Source of the DNA: Paramarasmius palmivorus
Taxonomy: Eukaryota; Basidiomycota; Agaricomycetes; Agaricales; Marasmiaceae
Length of the DNA stretch: 64,000 nt
Assembly (NCBI GenBank): GCA_037176845.1
Contig: JAYKXP010000002.1
Coordinates: 1-64,000, forward strand
Reading direction: 5' to 3'
In this document: positions 45,751 to 56,460 of the stretch, one piece after another
How the letters are laid out: every line of letters begins with the position of its first letter
Numbering within the stretch: the stretch's first letter is position 1
Program-made: the position numbers and the translations under genes
The notes under the pieces: generated by a model
Told to the model about the DNA's origin: nothing
Databases searched by the model: none
The model's input: only the letters and a program-made list of their open reading frames with translations

Positions 45751-46320
45751 TCGATCATCTAGAAGTGCCAACTCAAATGTCGCTACCGTAAAAGTTCCTC
45801 ATTTCCCTCCTGTTCCTCTCGGATTTTTGTACACGAGCTCTCTACATACCAAAGTTTTGATTCCATATGTTTCTTGATTTTTAACGTGAGTTTTGAGGGA
45901 TGCCAGGGATTGCCGGTGAAACACGTAGAAGTGCAAAGTGCTGCATCAATTTTTTTCACCTTCATTCTTCATTCTCAAAGCTCAGTTTGTGCTCCCGGAA
46001 GGTCTCAGGCACATAAACCACTACTATCCTGATATGTATAACAATTTTTGTGGTATATGAGAGTGTGTAGCCCCATAGAAAAATCGAGGAGTGTTGACGC
46101 GCGTTGTTGGCGGGAGAAAGCTGTCATTTCCTAGATCGCAAAAAGTAATGCCTCTCTTCTCCCTAATATTCCAGAAATCTGAATTGGTAGTCTTTTAGAT
46201 ACTATACTCGAATGTCTATAAAAATTTTGTGGAAGGTTGACATCAAGGATTGACGACAGGGGAAGGTAAATACACTGAAATTGGCACTTCTAGTATGACT
46301 TGGCACTTCTAGATGATTGA
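45751..46320. mobile_element. 570-bp MITE with TA target-site duplication (mariner-like ends)
   Basis: The left end (45751, TCGATCATCTAGAAGTGCCA) and the inverted right end (to 46320, TCAATCATCTAGAAGTGCCA) match with one difference over 20 bases. Each end is directly flanked by TA (45749-45750 and 46321-46322). The right end carries a second internal copy of the CTAGAAGTGCCAA motif. The interior is A/T-rich with no transposase. It lies between X3 and X4 and is absent from the corresponding flank of X4. Confidence 0.75.
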
Positions 46321-46505
46321 TAGTACCGTTCATTAACCAACCCTTAACAGGCTCTTATGAACGTCTCGTTCCTGAGTGGGCTAGGGGCACCGGTGTTTAG
46401 GCATCTACATGCCGTACAATCTGTATAATACCCTCTGATCGTCGAATCCTCTGCCCACAACCTTCATTCTCCAGCGCCTTTCTCGTCTTCACTACTAGGA
46501 GTATC

Positions 46506-48858
46506 ATGGCCTTCGTTGGAACTCAAGACTTGACAATCGCCGGCAATGCGACCAATATCGTTCACGGCAACCAGTATAACTCGAACACCAACTTGAAGGT
46601 CGTCAAGTTTATCCGGGTGCAACAACGGAGCGGGCATATGTCAAAACAACGACGGATTCGGAAGAAGGGAGCTGAAATAGACCTGATATCCGACGAGGTG
46701 AGTAAACTAACTTTTGCGAATCTCGAACGCTTCATTGAAGATTAGGGACATAGTATCGTGAAATTCGTTGGGGTGACATCTACAAGGTCGAACAAACTGG
46801 ATCAACAGAGACTGAGGAATATCACAGAGATGACGAAGGACAGTACACTTGGACAAAAACCGGCGAAAGAAGATTTTATCGTGCGAAGCTGTACGGACAC
46901 GACACCATTTTCACAGCTATCACATACACTGGGAAGGATGCGTCGAAGGTATCTTCATGGTTATCTTGCAAGATGGTTCTATCATCTCATGATACCTGTA
47001 TCATAGCTCTGGAGGAAAGATTTAGCAGCATTTTCCGAGTCCCTGTATGTTATTTCTTTCTATCTCCTTCCCTGTACTAACTGGCCATCAGTGACACTGC
47101 CACGGCTTTTCAGCTGTTCGGTGTGAATCGTTCAAAGGTTCCTGCGCTTCTTCTCTATGACGGTGGGCCAGAGTACTATGCTGCCACTGTGTGCTCATTA
47201 CATTGAACGTGGTCACTGTTTTAGACTGGATACCCATGGCACACTTCTGCCCCGAAAACTTTTGGGCAACTTTTTACGCTCAGCTATTATTCGTAAGTAG
47301 TGCGCCTATCCTATGAAATCAAGCTACTAATATACATCAGAGCTACATGCAATGCGGCAATGGGAACTTATGGTTAAACTCACAAAGTGGATACATATCT
47401 CTCGGGCCTGATGGACCAAAAATCTGGGGTTTAATTCCACCGAGACCTGTCGACGATCTGTGTACCACCGCAGATATTCTCAATATTGACACTTGTGTAC
47501 GGTATCTAAGCAAAACGGCATCTCAGGACCTTGACATCGATGTTCTTGATTGCGCTTTGGAACTATCGGGTGAGATCAACATGTGCATCAACGATTTCTT
47601 TGGGGTCCAGCATCAGTGTTCTCAAGCCTGCATGCACACCATAGATTTGGAATGGACCCAAGGTGGCGAAGGTCTTTGGTGGAGGACGGAACTCAAAGGC
47701 CATGTCGCCGACAAAGTTTTGGATTTTCTGGATGACCTGGATTTCAACGTTGTTTACTCAGGTACCCAGTTACACAAACTCACCTTCAGCAAAGGAAAGG
47801 GTCGTCTCCAAAACCTCGACAAAATCCGCCACCCAGCATTCTATGATCAGACGGTTGTCGCGGGCGGAATGACACGGTCAATAGCTACTATTATTCGCGG
47901 AATGTTGGTGACGCTGAGTGTTTCGTTCCCAGATTCTCGCTAGATTTCGATTTCGATTTGCCTTGGTCAATTAGCGACCTGGCTATAACGTTATCTTCCA
48001 ATGATACTGCTATGATGTGGCTGTCTCAGGCCCACCGCATCTTTAGTCACGGTACTGCGAATGATATCGATGAGAAATACGGTACGTCTACGCCATTGGA
48101 TCGTCTTACAATCGCTGATCCACTGATCGTAGTTCTTGCTACTTTTTTTGTTTACTTGTCCTTTGTTCCGGAGCATGTTGGTTCCCCAGGCTCAGAGCAC
48201 GACGAACCTTTCGCTCAGTTGGACGATCTAGATACCGAGTCCCCAGTCTATCTTTTTGTCCAACCACTGCCAACACGAGTGTCAGAGGTCGACGCTTGGC
48301 TGAATAGCCAAGTGTTCTTTTGGTCGTACGACGAAAATGGCTCAACCCAGATCCCAGGGTACATACAGAGATATTTGGATCTGCCTAAACTCACTCTGAC
48401 TGCACCACACATACTTCTTCGCTCATGGCCAAAATACGTTTATGACGCCATCCACACATGGCAAGTGGCGAGAGGCTTTGACCCGACCACTTCCGATTTC
48501 GCTCGTTCGCTTGGATTCTCGACATATCAAGCCGCATCTCGTGAAGGTATGTTGAGTTTCTTAACGTATTTCGCTGTAGTATAATTGATTACCAGACTTT
48601 GACGCAGAAACATCCATGTCCGAGACAGTTGATGACCCAAGCAGGTGTCAATCGGACATGGTTAGCTCTCCAACTCCAGTTGAGGATCAAGAGTCAGGAT
48701 CATCTAGCGAAGGTACGTTTGGTTCGACCCTTCCGCTGCCCAGTGATTGAAGCTTCCTACTAGAAGACCAAGAACCGGAATCGAGGTCTCTCTTGTCCAA
48801 GTTTCAGTCCACATTGTCGTGGTGGCAAGCCACGTCTGATATCCCTGCTTTCGGATGA
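46506..48858 (+). CDS. X4: family X protein, function unknown
   Basis: Ten exons (46506-46697, 46754-46948, 47007-47044, 47092-47162, 47225-47292, 47341-47876, 47933-48081, 48133-48546, 48596-48712, 48764-48858) join to 624 aa. It is the nearest relative of X3 (shared VKFIRVQQRSGHM, ASQDLDIDVLD, FNVVYSGTQ, SREV-type ends), which marks a recent tandem duplication. All family blocks are present: NIVHGNQYN, YREIRWGDIYKVE, AKLYGHDTIFTAITYTG, LFGVNRSKVPALLLYD, CINDFFGVQHQCSQAC and WLSQAHRIF. The C-terminal domain and LSWWQATSDIPAFG tail follow. No lesion found. Confidence 0.78.
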
Positions 48859-49916
48859 TCCCTCGTTTGATCGCTCTCCGTCAGACAGGCTCTACGTGTT
48901 TGTAGACTGAATCACCATTATTATTATTTAACACAAATATACACGATCAACTTATCGATTTCATTGTCATATCATGGCCCCTCGCAGCACAGTCTTCCTA
49001 GCTCTTCTAATCTCTGCCCGCCTTCCTTCCCAAGGTCCAACAATGTCCCCATCCTGAGGCATGTCTACCCTCGGTCACAACCAACCTCGCAAGCTGCGAC
49101 GTTAGCTGCAGCAGTGAATCCTCGCCCTCCTCCGCGTCGATGCGCTGCGCATATGTGGACGCCGAAACAAAAGGGAGCACTGGCTGGGCACTGTATCAGG
49201 AAATACTGCTCGAAGCTTAGCTCTCCGTCGTTGGGGCGTTAGATCTTCAGAGCCTTACGCTGGGTATTCTTAGCCTCGCACTGGTATGCGGTTTTGTGTA
49301 GAGGAGGTAGGGGATTCTGTGTATGGTGATGCTTTATGTAAGGGAGATCTTGTTTCTGGGCTTGGGGATGGGGTGCATTGGGCATTGGTGTGAATAATGT
49401 TGGGTGCACGGTAACGGGATCATATTATCTGTAACAGTTCGAGGAGAAAAGGATGGTATTGGTATCATATCAAGTGAGCCTGCGAACGATTGAGTCTGCC
49501 TAGGGGAAACTATGTTAGCCTCCGATGTGGGATAAGAAAGACTGGAAGAAGGCAAGGTACTTACGACCTACAGTCAAGCAGTCAGTCCCACAGCAGCGAT
49601 CGTACCTAGTATACACGGGTTAGTCAAGGTGGGAATTATAATGAGACTCCAAAATGGCATTAGTTCGTCTTCGCGGCTCGTCCAGAAAAGAGCTTGATGG
49701 GATTCCTTCTCTTAGCTTGAGGAAAATTTGGTTAGAATCGGAGAGCCGTAGCATTGGTGAGAGCCCTGGGGAAAGAGTCGGTAATGTCGTCCGACGCGTC
49801 TCTCAGTCTGCTCTTCACCATCACTGATGTATCCTCCAGTCCTCAAGCCGACCGCCTTCTCCTATGAACCGTCATATTCGCTCACTCAATACCCTCGACA
49901 TCCCATTTGACGCTGT
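48859..49916. other. Flank downstream of X4
   Basis: 48960-49510 repeats the flank found after X3. 49730-49940 (GTAATGTCGTCCG...CATATTCGCTC...TTTGTTCGTACTGG) recurs before the remnants X7 (57570-57800) and X9 (62280-62450). No gene seen. Confidence 0.4.
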
Positions 49917-49929
49917 TTGTTCGTACTGG

Positions 49930-50520
49930 TCATCAAGAACATGGCTAGCTTCCCTTCACCGGCCTGTTCCTCTTTCTTGACTTTCTGGATACCCACCGGA
50001 ACCACCATAGCCTTCATTAGAAGTTGTATTCGAAGAACATTGTCAACATGGTTTGAGAAATCTAGAAACTGGGCGAGCAGTCGACCAACAAGAGGCAGAA
50101 GGAGAGCGATGGGACCGGACTGGTCGACGAGGTGAGTGCCTGCGAGAGAATATCTAGAACACATTGAACTTACATCGAACTCAGTATCGTCAAATTTGTC
50201 TCGGAGATACAGAAACTGAGAATACTGGCTCGGACAATGGAAGACGAGGATGGGGGACGCATTTGGACAAGTGCTGGTCAAATATCGTTTTACCGTGTCA
50301 GTTCACGGCTGTCACATACAGTGAAAGAGATGCGTCAAAGGTACGTCCATGTTACTCTTGCGCGTTGACCCCATCATCTCATACTCAAGACAGACTTTCC
50401 AACGCATATTTCTCGGATTCGGTACGTCGCTTTGATGCGTGCTAAAAGCCTTATATGTGATTGAAACACCTTTCAGCTATTGGGATTCGAAGCTTCCTGC
50501 ACTTGTCATCTATGATGGTG
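49930..50520 (+). pseudogene. X5: decayed family X remnant
   Basis: The position of the family start reads ACCATAGCCTTC, so the ATG has become ATA. The exon 1 donor is kept (GACGAGGTGAGTGCC at ~50126). Exon 2 (YRQICLGDTETE) follows at 50187, then VTYSERDASK at ~50310-50340 and pieces of the LFGxNRSKxPAL exon (KLPALVIYDG) near 50490-50515. Everything downstream is missing; the sequence then passes into the TLP4 upstream flank. Confidence 0.65.
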
Positions 50521-51230
50521 CGTAGCTGTGCTATTCACTGAGGTGTGCTCCAGCTGTTGTCCCGTCGTTCGGATTTGAACCTCATAACCCATTCCTGCAG
50601 CGAAAATACAATGCGTTTTCCCTTCTCGGTGGTGACTGGTTGGCATTTGCTTGTTTTCCGACGCACACCAACCAGGTCAACCCTCGTCAAATGGCTTTAC
50701 AGAGAGCTCCAGGAGGTATACCTCATTTTATTACCTCGGGGTACCACGCCCGTTGTGTGAACAAACGTCTCTAGCCTCTGACGCTTCAATGCGCCACAAC
50801 GGTAGAGTGAGTTACCTCATTTTCCCATTTATCCGTCTGATTCCTAAACCATAGATCACCTTACCTTTACCTCCATATGACAGCCTCTGGCTCGCTGCCA
50901 AATGCCGCCTTCAGCGGAAGTTTGGAGTACTGGTGTTCGGCAGTACCGTGCACCTGAAGGCGAGCGGAAGAACCAAGTCCTCTGTCCTCTTGTTGAGACA
51001 TAAAGAAACATGACGAGATACCAACTATGTACGTGATCCGATCCTGAAGTGGGCACATCTGCCACTACAGTTTGTCTATTTCTGAACTGATTTATTGCGC
51101 GCGGGTAGATTACGGTTACTTATGGTGTACATCTACATTCTACGACCTCAAGAGGCGGGAAGATTTCCTAAAGCTACATCGATGGAGCCGAAATCGAACT
51201 TCTGCATCGCTCTAGATCCTTAGCTCCCGA
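50521..51230. other. TLP4 upstream flank
   Basis: Shares stretches with the TLP6 flank (CCCTTCTCGGTG at 50620 and 55180) and with the left-hand TLP flanks in inverted orientation (CTCTGGCT-GCTGCCAAATGCC at 50885). No separate gene. Confidence 0.4.
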
Positions 51231-51237
51231 AGATCAG

Positions 51238-51244
51238 AATAAAA
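51238..51244 (+). promoter_or_regulatory. Altered TATA box of TLP4
   Basis: At the position where the other five copies have TATAAAA, TLP4 reads AGAATAAAAGCAGGC. The surrounding sequence is conserved, so this is a changed version of the same element. Confidence 0.45.
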
Positions 51245-51320
51245 GCAGGCCAAAAACACCCAGAGGAGCGGCATTCACCACCATCCCAAGTTCGCATCCA
51301 CTACAACTCGAAGTTCCCTG

Positions 51321-51951
51321 ATGTTTTCTCTCATTTTCGGCACCCTTGCTATCGCGGCTACTGCTTTGGCTGAGTCGCACACCGTCAACGTAAGATCTTT
51401 TCATCATTGTTGACTGATCCACTCTCGCTAATTGCCACTCTCTTAGCTGGTCAACAACTGCGGCAGCGGTAATGCCGTCTTCCTCTACCAGGGTAACAGC
51501 ACACCTCGAGGCTCTGGGACCATCGATGGCCCAGTTCTTGGAGGTGTAGCATGGATCGACGGTTCTGGTAGCGCCAATTGTCAGAGCCCCGGTGTAACCT
51601 GTGGCGCCGTCGAGTTCAGCCTCACTAACCCTGGCAATACGGGCACCCCGAATAGTGCTCAATACGTTCTTGTACCGGGTAACCATCAATTGTGAGTATA
51701 CTTGCTACCTACAGTTGTGTCAACTATACTCAAAGGTTTGTTCTTGTAGCACGTACAGGATGAACTTCGCTTTCACCGGCTCCTGCAGTGGTGTCGGCGC
51801 CCCAGGTCCATGCACTGGGAACGTTTGTCCTGGTGCTAGCGGAGAACCTGTTCAGTGCGTGGGTGAGGACGTTGGAGTGAGTTTCTCTCCTGTATCTGTG
51901 GTGATATGGCCGCTAAACTCTGACCCACAGATCGTCATCACGTTTTGCTAG
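51321..51951 (+). CDS. TLP4: shortened small secreted thaumatin-like/glycopeptide-family protein
   Basis: Exons 51321-51389, 51447-51691, 51750-51876 and 51931-51951 give 153 aa, the shortest of the six copies. The signal peptide differs (MFSLIFGTLAIAATALA). Exon 2 lacks five codons in the region corresponding to NAADYSLLTGxGLGNHQ (here NSAQYVLVPGNHQ), and exon 3 lacks nine codons around CPGAYLGSDTEGG. All eight cysteines are kept in order (VNNC, ANCQSPGVTCG, TGSC, GPCTGN, VCPG, VQC, TFC). Together with the altered TATA box this points to relaxed or changed selection, but the frame is open. Confidence 0.7.
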
Positions 51952-52896
51952 ACAGGAAGTGTCTCTAATGTACAGATTCCAATGTCCAGATACGCAATGA
52001 ATCAAAGTAAAGCTTCCTCGTCTACCACTCGCCGGCGATTACCTAGAAACCGCGACGTGAGCCACGTTTAGGTTGTCTTCGTCTCCGTTGTCTACTCCTG
52101 GGAAATGGAAAATATCGCCGTTTCTTCAAGCCCGGTGTTAACGGCACTCTTCATCGTTAAAAGTGGAACGATACGGTCAAGAGTTAGCTTCTCTGAAGTA
52201 CCGGCTCCGATATTGCTAATCAACCGATCTCATCCGGGCTCAACACTCATCCTTCAGTGCACTATGCGTTGGTTAGCAATTGTTCGCATGTTCTCCGGCG
52301 CGCAGCTCGTCAAATTGCACCCCATTTCATTGCCTCGGGGCCCGTAATGTGAGGCCGCAACCTCGCTTTCCCATTTTATCCATCTGATTTGTATCCATAG
52401 ATCACTATCACCTGGTCTTACCTATACTGTATACACCATACACACATAAGTATTACAGTCTCTATCGCATGCCGACTTCGGCCACAGTCGGGAGTACTGG
52501 TTTAGCGGCGCCGAATCCGTGGAGACGAGCGGGAGGACCATGTCCTCCGTCTTTAGTTGAAACACAAAAACACTATGACGATACATCAACTACTAGTACA
52601 AGTGCGTGATTCGATCCTGTCGATGGGCGCCTTTGTCACCGCAAATTCAATTATATTTCTATTCCTTTCTCCGTCACTTGCATTCTAGCGTTATTCAGCC
52701 AAGTTTGTTTCAGCCCCAGCTCATTCAAAATTTCTTATGGATTTATTGGGCGCGGGTGGACTGTAACTCCTTATTATGATATTGTTATTCATCTACATTT
52801 CACGACTCCAAAAGGCGGAAAGAGTGCCGAAAGCTACACAGATGAAGCTGACATAGCCCACTTCCGCATTCTAGATCTCTCACCCACGCAAAGTGG
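51952..52896. other. TLP4 downstream and TLP5 upstream flanks
   Basis: 52270-52420 and 52470-52620 resemble the TLP4 upstream flank (TTGTTCGCATGTTCTCCGGC, GTACTGG, GAGACGAGCGG). No gene seen. Confidence 0.35.
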
Positions 52897-52903
52897 TATA
52901 AAA
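52897..52903 (+). promoter_or_regulatory. TATA box of TLP5
   Basis: GGTATAAAAGCAGGCC, about 75 bases before the ATG, in line with the other TLP copies. Confidence 0.6.
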
Positions 52904-52973
52904 GCAGGCCAAAAACACCCAGAAGAGCAGCATTCACCGCTGCCCTTAATTCACATTTACTACAATTCAAACC

Positions 52974-53651
52974 ATGAAGCTGTCTCTCATCGCCTCCACC
53001 CTCGCTCTCGCCGCTACCGCTTTGGCCGAGTCTCACACCGTCACCGTACGGCTTTTTCACCATTGTCAGTCGATTTGCACTCGCTAATTGTCATTCTCTT
53101 CTAGCTGGTCAACAATTGCCCTAGCGGCAATCCTGTTTTCCTCTACCAGGGCAATGGCCCACGAGGCTCTGGCACCATCGATGGACAAGTCCTTGGAGGT
53201 GTAGCGTGGGTCGACGGTTTTGCTGGTGCCGACTGTCAAAGCTCCGGTGTCAACTGCGGAATCGTCGAGTTCACTCTCACCAACCCCGACGACCCTGATA
53301 ACACCCAGAATGCTGCCGATTACTCTCTCTTGACCGGTGATGGACTTGGTAATCACCAATTGTGAGTCTGCTTGCTACCTATCTGTGTTCATTGTACTCA
53401 AAAATCTGTTCTTGCAGCACGTACAGGATGAACTTTGCTTTCACTGGCTCCTGCAGTGGTGTTGCTGCCCCGGGACCGTGCACCGGAAATAGTGCCTCTG
53501 AATGCCCTGGTGCTTTCCTTGGGTCTGACACCGAGGGCGGAACACCTGTTCAATGTGTCGGCGCAGATGCTGGAGTGAGTCTCTCTTTTGTATTTTTGAT
53601 GATATGGCCGCTAACCTACGACTCTCGTAGATCACTATCACGTTCTGTTAA
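52974..53651 (+). CDS. TLP5: small secreted thaumatin-like/glycopeptide-family protein
   Basis: Exons 52974-53045, 53105-53361, 53418-53574 and 53631-53651 give 168 aa. The signal peptide is identical to that of TLP1 (MKLSLIASTLALAATALA). All eight cysteines are present; the first block is VNNCPSGNPVF as in TLP3. Exon 2 is one codon shorter (QGNGPRGSG) and exon 3 one codon longer (SCSGVAAPGPC) than in TLP1. It appears intact. Confidence 0.75.
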
Positions 53652-54400
53652 ACATGAAGCGCCTCACCGGACAAAATGTCCAAGTTCCAAATATCCAAAC
53701 ACGCAATGATTTATCGAAGCTGTAAATATATTGTCCATCGAATTTTTGTAAAACTTTGTAAGCTAGCGAGTCTACACAACACATCTGGCGTTTCTTCAAA
53801 ATCAGACGGGGTTGAACGCTGAATGTAAATCAACAATTGCGATGACCAGCCCAACTCTTTCACCTTCTGGCTTGAAGCTTCACGGACTTCTTTTCCCTCG
53901 GCTACACCAAACCTGAGCAAGAGTAAAAACGCTGACGGATTCGGACTGAAAGCAGAAGGATGAAAGCGTACCCTCATGAAAACGTTTAACAAGCTACGTA
54001 AATCATCAATCCGAAAGTCATAGTCCCCATCTCTGCACCGTGACGATCACCGATATCGATACTAAAACCTTTCGGGGGTCTAATCCAATTCAAACCTCAC
54101 TGGCAGCTAGATAGCCTAAGGAGGACAAGAAAGCAACGTATGACGACCTTTGAGTTTATGGGTGACCTGGCCCTTCTGAGACTTGATTCTGGTTTATCAT
54201 GGTGCAATAGGTCGAATCCCGGAGGGACTATGGCATTGAGCGATTGGGAAAGGGTCAAAATAAGTAGTAGTCTTAAGTGACACGGAAAACTGAGCGATAG
54301 ATAGATAGATAGATATTCGGCCGGTATTCGGCTCTCGCTCTCCCTTCATGTGCTTTCGCTCAGACGCCTCTCTGAATTATTGCATTCGCCGATATACCCT
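53652..54400. other. TLP5 downstream flank with inverted (TCTA)n motif
   Basis: 54296-54350 (GATAGATAGATAGATATTCGG...CGGCTCTCGCTCTCCC) is the reverse complement of the motif at 13620 and 15530 in the left block. No gene seen. Confidence 0.4.
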
Positions 54401-54419
54401 CCATCGACTTCCCATTTGA

Positions 54420-54800
54420 CGCTGTTCATATTCCCTTCACCCGCCAGGAATACCATAACCTTCATCGCAAGCCACGACTTTTCAAAACAGCTGTGGGAGC
54501 ATCATCGCGAGGAACAGCGAGAATTCACGCAACGGTGATAGGGCAGGCTAGGTGAGTGATCAGCAAACTCTTTTAGAGAGTGTCTGGAGGCTGAAGCACT
54601 GACTGGACACACCAGACTTGCACCGAACGCAGGATTGTCAACTTCACCTATCTACAAAGTCGATAACACCAGCTTGGAAGATATTGCAAGGCGACACGTT
54701 CACGGCTACCACATACAGCGGGGGATACCTCAAAGGTATCTTTATAGCCATCTTCCGCGATGGCCTCATCCTCTCATACTATGATGGCCATGGAAGACCG
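54420..54800 (+). pseudogene. X6: decayed family X remnant
   Basis: Traces of exon 1 (ACCATAACCTTCATCGCAAGCCACGAC, start codon lost) and a GGTGAGTGATC donor at ~54551 are followed by the exon 2 counterpart of YRxIxLxDIYKVD near 54630-54665 and TATTYSGG at ~54705-54725. Frames shift and later exons are absent. Confidence 0.5.
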
Positions 54801-55686
54801 AATTTTCAGTACCTCGGCGGTCGACCATTCGAACTATCGTCAGGTTGGGCCCGTACTTTTGTACTTCGGGAACATGTCGATGCCCTATGTGGAGGGAAAT
54901 CAGTCCCAACTACGCCAAACTCCATACCTTTAACGTCTTCCGTGTCTACCGGGACATAGACACTACATGGTTGGGGACATCGAAAAGGATGCTATACACG
55001 GCATTTGGTTGATGGTTGGATGTTGGGTACAAAGCTAACGAGACTCGTTCACCTCGACTCCACCCCACCATGATGTATCAGGCCTTCCAGCAGACATCAG
55101 TCACTTGTCAAGATGCTTCGAATCAACCTCGTCTCCATGACCGTCTTCCGACAGCATCTCATCCGTCCTTCGCGTTGCCCTTCTCGGTGCTGACTACTCG
55201 TCATTCGGATCGCCTGCTTTCTATTCATAGGCCGCTATAACGTTGTCTTACCTATACCTTATTCACCCATGACGGTCTCTGGCTTGCTACCGAATACCAA
55301 CTTCAGCGGGAGACTGGAGTACGAGCGTTTGGCGGCACTATACGACATCTTGTGTGGAAACAAGCTTGATCCGTGTGGAGACAAGCGCAAGGACAATGTG
55401 CTCCGTCTCGTTGAAACACGAAGAATCATCATACGAGAGCACGGTTGATCCTGTTGTGGTCCATTTATTTCTATTTCTTATGGCGTCACTAGCTATACAG
55501 TTCAGCTTGTGCAGTGCAACTCATTCAAAATCACTGATGTGATTTCGTTGAGCGCGCGGGCAAGTATACTGTGGATACCCACGATAATCATCTACACTCT
55601 ACATACGACTCCACTGAGAGCGGTGTTGATGAAGCCGAAATATCCCACTGTCGCATCGCTCTGGTTTTTCGACCCCCGGAAATTGG
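54800..55686. other. TLP6 upstream flank
   Basis: 55260-55450 is the plus-strand counterpart of 12870-13020 upstream of TLP2 (TCTGGCTTGCTACCGAATA, ATTCATTGAG-like pieces, ACAATGTGCTCCGT). This is one of the clearest signs of inverted duplication between the two TLP blocks. Confidence 0.45.
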
Positions 55687-55693
55687 TATAAAA
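55687..55693 (+). promoter_or_regulatory. TATA box of TLP6
   Basis: TTGGTATAAAAGCAGAC, about 85 bases before the ATG, nearly identical to the TLP2 site. Confidence 0.6.
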
Positions 55694-55773
55694 GCAGACA
55701 CGAAAAAAACCAAAGAGCAGCATTCACCACTCGCATCCACTACAACTCAAAGCTCTACTCTTTCAATACCAAC

Positions 55774-56460
55774 ATGAAGTTCTCTCTCGTCGCTTCCACC
55801 CTTGCTCTCGCCGCTACTGCTTTGGCCGAGTCTCACAATGTCAAGGTACGGCTTTTTCACCGTCGCCGGCCGACTCCTACTCACTAATTGTCATTCTCTT
55901 CAGCTGGTCAACAACTGTGGCAGCGGCAAGCCTGTCTTCCTCTACCAGGGTAACCCCACACCTCGAGGCTCTGGCACCATCAACGGCCAAGTCCTTGGAG
56001 GTATAGCATGGGTCGACGGCTTCTCTGGCGCCAACTGCCAGAGCTCCGGTGTCAACTGCGGCATTGTCGAGTTCAGTCTCACCAACCCTAGCAATTCTGG
56101 TAACACCCAGAACGCTGCCGATTACTCGCTCTTGACCGGTGATGGACTCGGTAACCACCAGTTGTGAGTATGCTTGCCATGTACCTGCGGTTGTGTTCGC
56201 TGTACTCAAATGTTTCTTTTTTTCTTGTAGCACATACAAGATGAACTTTGAGTTCACGGGCTCCTGCACTAAGAAGGCTCCGGGTCCATGCACTGGGAAC
56301 AGTGCAGACAAATGCCCGGGTGCTTATCTTGGGTCTGACACGGAGAGCGGACGACCTGTTCAGTGCGCTAGTGATGACGCTGGAGTGAGTCTCTTTCCCG
56401 TATCTTTGGCGATCGGCCGCTGACCTGCAACTTTCACAGATCACTGTCACGTTCTGCTAA
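55774..56460 (+). CDS. TLP6: small secreted thaumatin-like/glycopeptide-family protein
   Basis: Exons 55774-55845, 55904-56163, 56231-56384 and 56440-56460 give 168 aa. The signal peptide MKFSLVASTLALAATALA and ESHNVKLVNNCGSGKPVFLY make it the closest relative of TLP2, despite being 43 kb away and on the other strand. All eight cysteines are present, with KKAPGPCTGNSADKCPGAYLG and the terminal ITVTFC. It appears intact. Confidence 0.76.

Noticed and set aside
36998..48858. Idea that family X genes are retrotransposon-derived
   Set aside because: They keep up to nine introns at conserved places and lack Gag, Pol or LTR features, so they spread as DNA segments, not through RNA.
54170..54235. 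B-box-like GGTCGAATCCCGG suggesting a tRNA
   Set aside because: No A box, no acceptor or anticodon stem can be formed around it.
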